Below, piece after piece: positions 27,742 through 30,383 of a DNA stretch of 30,383 nucleotides. Source of the DNA: a virus. Position numbers and translations under genes: made by a program. Within the stretch, counting starts at the first letter, position 1; every line of letters starts with the position of its first letter. The notes beneath the pieces were generated by a model, which saw only the letters and a list, made by a program, of their open reading frames with translations, was not told the DNA's origin and made no database searches. The DNA is taken from positions 1 through 30,383 of the IMG/VR virus record IMGVR_UViG_3300045538_000557, one strand, 5' to 3'.

Positions 27742-28566
27742 ATGGCTCGTTTCAACAGTGGATGGGTAAAGCTACACCGAGAGCTTTTAGAAAAAGATAT
27801 CAGTCAAAATGTAATCCTTTTTGCTATTTGGCATTTTTTATTGTTGGCAGCAGTATACAAAGAAACTCAACTACTATGGAATGGAAAGCAAAAAAAACTT
27901 CAGCCAGGACAAGCTGTGATTGGAATTCGAGAGCTCGCACAACGGTGGGATATCTCGTCTCGAACTGTTCACAAATGGTTAGACTATTTAGAAAAAACAG
28001 GAAGAATTGTGAAGGAGTCGTGCACACGGGGAACCATCGTAACTATTTGTAATTGGGACGTTTATCAGATTTCTGAAGATGAGTCGTTCACACAAAGTAA
28101 ACATGAAGTAAACGCAGAGGAAACGCAAAGTAAACGCGAAGTAAACGTGGAGGAAACGCGAAGTAAACGCGAAGTAAACCTTAGTAAAGAAAGTAAGAAA
28201 GAAAGAAATAAAGAAGAGAAGAAAGAAAGAAGGAAAGAAGGGGAAAACAATATTGTGGGAATTCGTCCCAAATACCCCCAAGAGTTTGAAGACCTCTGGC
28301 TCCTTTATGAGCGTCGTGGAGATAAGAAGGCGGCCTTTGGGGTATACAAGCAATTAAAATTGAATGGCGATGCCTTATCGGCTCTTAAAACAGGGATTAG
28401 AAACTACGTCAGGAGTACTCCTGAGTGGAAATATCGAAAGCACTTCGAACGCTTTTTAAAAACAGACTGGATGGAAACGGCTGAAGCACCAGTTGTGCAG
28501 ATTGTTCCCAAATCGAAAAGCCAAGAAATTGCTGAAGCGAATGCCTGGTTACTGCAGATAAAATAA
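27742..28566 (+). CDS. Replication initiator (winged-helix, DnaD/O-like)
   Basis: This 274-residue protein has the usual two-domain form of phage replisome organisers. The N-terminal winged helix (residues about 1-110) includes FNSGWVKLHRELL, PGQAVIGIRELAQRW and a recognition helix DISSRTVHKWLDYLEKTGR. A charged linker (about 115-172) follows, encoded by the iteron array and a purine tract. The C-terminal domain starts KYPQEFEDLWLLYERRGDKK and ends with HFERFLKTDWME, a common replication-protein ending. It should bind the iterons within its gene, open the origin and load helicase with the next gene product, like lambda O and P. AAGGA precedes the ATG; the gene lies behind an attenuator. Confidence 0.88.
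   Translation: MARFNSGWVKLHRELLEKDISQNVILFAIWHFLLLAAVYKETQLLWNGKQKKLQPGQAVIGIRELAQRWDISSRTVHKWLDYLEKTGRIVKESCTRGTIVTICNWDVYQISEDESFTQSKHEVNAEETQSKREVNVEETRSKREVNLSKESKKERNKEEKKERRKEGENNIVGIRPKYPQEFEDLWLLYERRGDKKAAFGVYKQLKLNGDALSALKTGIRNYVRSTPEWKYRKHFERFLKTDWMETAEAPVVQIVPKSKSQEIAEANAWLLQIK
28096..28179 (+). repeat. Iteron array: eight AG(T/G)AAAC at 11-bp period (probable origin)
   Basis: AGTAAAC or AGGAAAC begins at 28096, 28107, 28118, 28129, 28140, 28151, 28162 and 28173, an exact 11-bp step. Every third unit is AGGAAAC (28118, 28151), so the DNA is also a 33-bp tandem repeat, read as SK(H/R)EVNxEET in protein. Regular helical spacing puts all sites on one face of DNA. This is the iteron pattern of initiator-bound origins, as in lambda O. 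Location: inside the initiator's own gene. Confidence 0.82.
28186..28247 (+). other. Polypurine tract next to the iterons
   Basis: Of 62 bases only two are pyrimidines (T at 28194 and 28209), and 28210-28247 is an unbroken purine run. It follows the iterons directly and encodes a Lys/Glu-rich linker. Such asymmetric AT-rich tracts can melt or form unusual structure, so it may be the unwinding element of the origin. Confidence 0.6.
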
Positions 28567-28585
28567 ACAAAAATGGTACACTATT

Positions 28586-29110
28586 ATGAACAAATCAACT
28601 TTGAGTCGCACCTTGTACGCAATTGGCAAAATGTACAACGTCAGAATTGAGCAAGACGTTTTGTGTCTTTGGGAACTTGTCCTTGAAGAGTTGACTGATG
28701 AAGAGTTTTTGCAGGGTGTAAAACTTTACTTAAAAGGATCAAATAAATTTTTTCCTCAACCAGGAGAAATTCTTCAACTTGTAAAACCGAAATTTGATTC
28801 AAAAAACGAAGCTTCCGAAATTGTAGATCGAATTTTTACTGCATTGAGTAAATATGGATTTTCTAAGTTCGATATCGAGCGAGCGAAAATTGAAATTGGA
28901 GAAATAGGCTGGAGTTATATTCAAAAATTGGGTGGTTGGTCTCTTTGGGGTCAAAACATAACAAATGATCAAGTCCCCATTTTAAAATCTCAAATGAGAA
29001 ATAGTCTTCAACACTTGCTAGATACTAATCATCGTGTTAAAGAGTTTTCCCAACCAAACAATTTAATGACTTTGAAAGACTATAACGTTTCAATTAAAAT
29101 GATTGAATAA
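28586..29110 (+). CDS. Helicase loader-like replication protein
   Basis: This 174-residue protein follows the initiator by 19 bases. The N-terminal domain (TLYAIGKMYNVRIEQDVLCL then WELVLEELTDEEFLQGVKLY, ending in NKFFPQPGEILQLV) matches the helical fold of phage helicase loader or inhibitor proteins such as SPP1 G39P, with the characteristic FFP-PGEI end. The C-terminal half includes IGWSYIQKLGGWSLWGQN, found in related phage proteins. It should bring host replicative helicase to the origin. Identification is by pattern and by the O/P-type gene order. Three separate 86-residue copies of a similar domain follow. Confidence 0.72.
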   Translation: MNKSTLSRTLYAIGKMYNVRIEQDVLCLWELVLEELTDEEFLQGVKLYLKGSNKFFPQPGEILQLVKPKFDSKNEASEIVDRIFTALSKYGFSKFDIERAKIEIGEIGWSYIQKLGGWSLWGQNITNDQVPILKSQMRNSLQHLLDTNHRVKEFSQPNNLMTLKDYNVSIKMIE

Positions 29111-29124
29111 CGAAGGAGACATCT

Positions 29125-29385
29125 GTGCGTGTAGTGCGTAGTGCAGAAGTTGAATTGCCAAGATTAAAAAAACTTATTCGTAATCTTGCTGAATATTATT
29201 TTAAATCTGTCACTGAAAACCAAATTGAAATGTATGCAGAAGACTTACTGCCGATGGGCAGTGAACTAGCTGAGCAAGCTTCAAGAGAATATCGCCAAGG
29301 ATTTGGAAATATTGATTTTCCAATCCCAGCAATTTTGAAACAACAAGTAGGTTTTTTTGAAAATACTTTACTGAAAACAGGGTAG
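29125..29385 (+). CDS. Helicase-loader-like domain paralog, copy 1
   Basis: This 86-residue protein starts at GTG 29125 with AAGGAG upstream. It shares with copies 2 and 3 the pattern MR(V/I)V(R/K)S...E(L/M)P.L, EYYF, EMYAEDLLPMGSEL and FP(I/V/L)P. The run 'L..YYF....E.QIEMYAEDLLPMG' then 'FPIP.IL' matches the N-terminal domain of helicase loader proteins, including the preceding gene's FFPQPGEIL. It may bind the host helicase or compete with the full loader. Copies are all 86 residues and diverged, so the triplication is not recent. Confidence 0.72.
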   Translation: MRVVRSAEVELPRLKKLIRNLAEYYFKSVTENQIEMYAEDLLPMGSELAEQASREYRQGFGNIDFPIPAILKQQVGFFENTLLKTG

Positions 29386-29401
29386 CTCATATTGTGTTCT
29401 C

Positions 29402-29662
29402 ATGAGAATTGTAAAAAGCCCTGAAGAAGAAATGCCTATTTTAAGAGCTCTTGTAAGAGATTTGGGAGAGTATTATTTTACTCCTCTTACCGATAAACAA
29501 GTAGAAATGTATGCTGAAGATTTGTTGCCAATGGGTAGTGAGTTAGCTTTAAAAGCTGCTTCAAAGTATCGTAAAAGTTTTTACAACAATAAATTCCCAG
29601 TACCAGCGACGCTGAAGCGAACTGTTTACTTCTTTGATCGAAATAATTTAAAAACTCCTTAA
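29402..29662 (+). CDS. Helicase-loader-like domain paralog, copy 2
   Basis: 86 residues from ATG 29402; the closest landmarks are MRIVKSPEEEMPILRAL, EYYFTPLTDKQVEMYAEDLL and KFPVPATLK. It is aligned without gaps to copies 1 and 3. Its start has only a weak Shine-Dalgarno, 16 bases after copy 1's stop. It has more substitutions in the C-terminal third (YFFDRNNLKTP) than the others. Same inference as for copy 1; it may have a distinct partner or be a specificity variant. Confidence 0.7.
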   Translation: MRIVKSPEEEMPILRALVRDLGEYYFTPLTDKQVEMYAEDLLPMGSELALKAASKYRKSFYNNKFPVPATLKRTVYFFDRNNLKTP

Positions 29663-29676
29663 ATAAGGGGCACTGT

Positions 29677-29937
29677 ATGCGTGTAGTACGTAGTCCAGAA
29701 ATTGAATTGCCAATTTTAAAAGACATTGTAAGAGATTTGTCCGAATATTATTTTACTTCTCTGAGTGAAAAACAAATTGAGATGTATGCTCAAGACTTGT
29801 TAGCTATGGGGAGTGAACTAACAATACAAGCAGTGTCAAAATATCGAAAAGGTTTTGGAAATACTGAGTTTCCACTTCCAGTTGTTTTAAAACAAGAAAT
29901 TCAATTTTATGACGAGATATTGTTAGATATAGTTTAA
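29677..29937 (+). CDS. Helicase-loader-like domain paralog, copy 3
   Basis: 86 residues from ATG 29677, with AAGGGG upstream and 14 bases after copy 2. MRVVRSPEIELPILKDIV, EKQIEMYAQDLLAMGSEL and EFPLPVVLKQE place it with copies 1 and 2. LAMG replaces LPMG of the other copies and the C-terminus ends LLDIV, so it has diverged mainly at the end. Gene order and shared length argue for tandem duplication before divergence. Confidence 0.7.
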   Translation: MRVVRSPEIELPILKDIVRDLSEYYFTSLSEKQIEMYAQDLLAMGSELTIQAVSKYRKGFGNTEFPLPVVLKQEIQFYDEILLDIV

Positions 29938-29939
29938 CT

Positions 29940-30122
29940 ATGCGTCGTCAACGTATCAACCGCACCACGATTCTCATCCAAGATCTTACGCAGTTAGAAG
30001 CCTATTGCATGCTCGAACGTCTCAAGGAGAAGGAAGCTCAACAACTTCTTTCTCCTTTCGAGCTTTCTCTCAAAGAAGAATTAGAATTCCGTCTCGCTGA
30101 ATTAATGCAACAAGAAGCTTAA
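29940..30122 (+). CDS. Small helical protein, unknown
   Basis: This 60-residue protein starts at ATG 29940, two bases after copy 3's stop. It is rich in L, E, Q and R and probably all helix (QLEAYCMLERLKEKEAQQLL, KEELEFRLAELMQ). It is likely translated by coupling with the preceding gene and followed by a new promoter. No family is recognised. Confidence 0.65.
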   Translation: MRRQRINRTTILIQDLTQLEAYCMLERLKEKEAQQLLSPFELSLKEELEFRLAELMQQEA

Positions 30123-30128
30123 ATTTTG

Positions 30129-30157
30129 TTTCAATCCCAATTCGGTTAGGTTATAAC
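30129..30157 (+). promoter_or_regulatory. Early promoter of the zinc-ribbon/SSB unit (leaderless)
   Basis: TTTCAA (30129-30134), inside TTTGTTTCAA, is followed by 17 bases and TATAAC (30152-30157). The -10 lies in a perfect palindrome GGTTATAACC (30149-30158). The ATG at 30164 is six bases after the box, so the message should begin at or very near the start codon. Confidence 0.65.
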
Positions 30158-30163
30158 CCATTG

Positions 30164-30358
30164 ATGGAAAAATATGGTCGCTGCTTAAGCTGCACTACGT
30201 TTAAGTTCACTGAAACTCAAATGATCATAGAGCAAAAACCAGACTGCATTGTCTGTCATGGAAGTGGCCATTCAGGAGATGTACGTGATTATCTCCAGCG
30301 AGAAGCCGATCAAGAATGGGACATGAATCAAATGGATCCTTTGATGCGGTGGCACTAA
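30164..30358 (+). CDS. Small zinc-ribbon-like protein
   Basis: This 64-residue protein has cysteine pairs C7-x2-C10 and C28-x2-C31 followed by HGSGH, consistent with a zinc ribbon. The C-terminal half is acidic and helical (DYLQREADQEWDMNQMDPLM, ending RWH). I chose ATG 30164 over the TTG at 30161 because of the promoter geometry. No Shine-Dalgarno is visible. The HGSGH after CxxC resembles DnaJ-type CxxCxGxG modules, but only one such repeat is partly present. It precedes SSB by 16 bases in the circular genome. Confidence 0.72.
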   Translation: MEKYGRCLSCTTFKFTETQMIIEQKPDCIVCHGSGHSGDVRDYLQREADQEWDMNQMDPLMRWH

Positions 30359-30383
30359 AAATAGGAATTTTAAAATGATTAAA
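30226..30383. repeat. Terminal overlap copy (circular junction), right end
   Basis: Second copy of bases 1-158 with two mismatches, ending nine bases into the SSB gene (ATG ATT AAA). Joining here gives a circle of about 30,225 bp. Confidence 0.9.

Noticed and set aside
28096-28179. CRISPR-like array
   Set aside because: Units are 11 bp with no unique spacers and keep the reading frame; this is an iteron array.
28065-28353. Leftward ORFs across the iteron and purine region
   Set aside because: Their Phe/Ser/Leu runs are the complement of the repeat and purine tract; both overlap the initiator and have no start signals.
1-30383. tRNA or tmRNA genes
   Set aside because: I noticed no cloverleaf with a TTC loop and matching acceptor stem in the gene-free stretches I read; a dedicated scan was not possible.
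1-30383. Prophage or lysogeny module
   Set aside because: No integrase, excisionase, attachment site or CI-like repressor could be found.

Overview
The window is an essentially complete genome of a small, AT-rich, tailed double-stranded DNA phage, most likely a short-tailed podovirus. Bases 1-158 repeat bases 30226-30383 with only two mismatches, so the molecule is circular or circularly permuted, with a unit length of about 30,225 bp. I see no integrase, excisionase or CI-like repressor, so it looks strictly lytic. A lipoprotein next to a small membrane protein (a spanin-like pair) points to a Gram-negative host. The host cannot be named from the sequence.

Layout. A control region (27354-27741) separates two divergent arms. 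The rightward arm (27742 to the end, continuing through the circular junction to about 1985) carries replication and recombination genes: a winged-helix replication initiator with an iteron array inside its own coding sequence, a helicase-loader-like protein, three tandem copies of a related 86-residue domain, small zinc-ribbon proteins, SSB and an Erf-type annealing protein. There is no DNA polymerase, so the phage probably recruits the host replisome. The leftward arm (27353 down to 2905) is one tightly packed late operon, with many ATGA or TAATG junctions. Its order is an unknown first gene, small terminase, coiled-coil protein, DNA methyltransferase, large terminase, membrane protein, P22-type portal, scaffold, major capsid, two small structural proteins, fibres, small glutamine-rich proteins, tail adaptor, tail nozzle, three probable ejection proteins, and a lysis cassette (endolysin, holin-like, two overlapping spanin-like genes). 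A bidirectional terminator at 2839-2875 closes it. A VRR-NUC nuclease and a small membrane protein form a separate leftward pair at 2063-2600.

The main discovery is in the major capsid gene. The apparent 306-bp gap between scaffold and capsid holds the true capsid start (GTG at 20496, with a strong Shine-Dalgarno), 18 codons of first exon, and a 243-nt group I intron (20200-20442). The intron shows a P1 helix with U.G at the 5' splice site, a 6-bp P10 to the second exon, a terminal guanosine, P9.0, and P2 to P9 elements that fold in the canonical order. It has no room for a homing endonuclease. Splicing gives a 404-residue capsid protein joined as ...KIKYG|KLADN...

Other notable points are eight AG(T/G)AAAC iterons at an exact 11-bp period (probable origin); a shared early-promoter pattern (TTTGTTT(C/A)AA, 16-17 bp, TATAA(C/T)), two copies of which place transcription start almost on the ATG and so predict leaderless mRNAs; an attenuator-like leader before the initiator gene; and a methyltransferase flanked by 11-bp direct repeats that suggest a mobile cassette inserted ahead of the large terminase.
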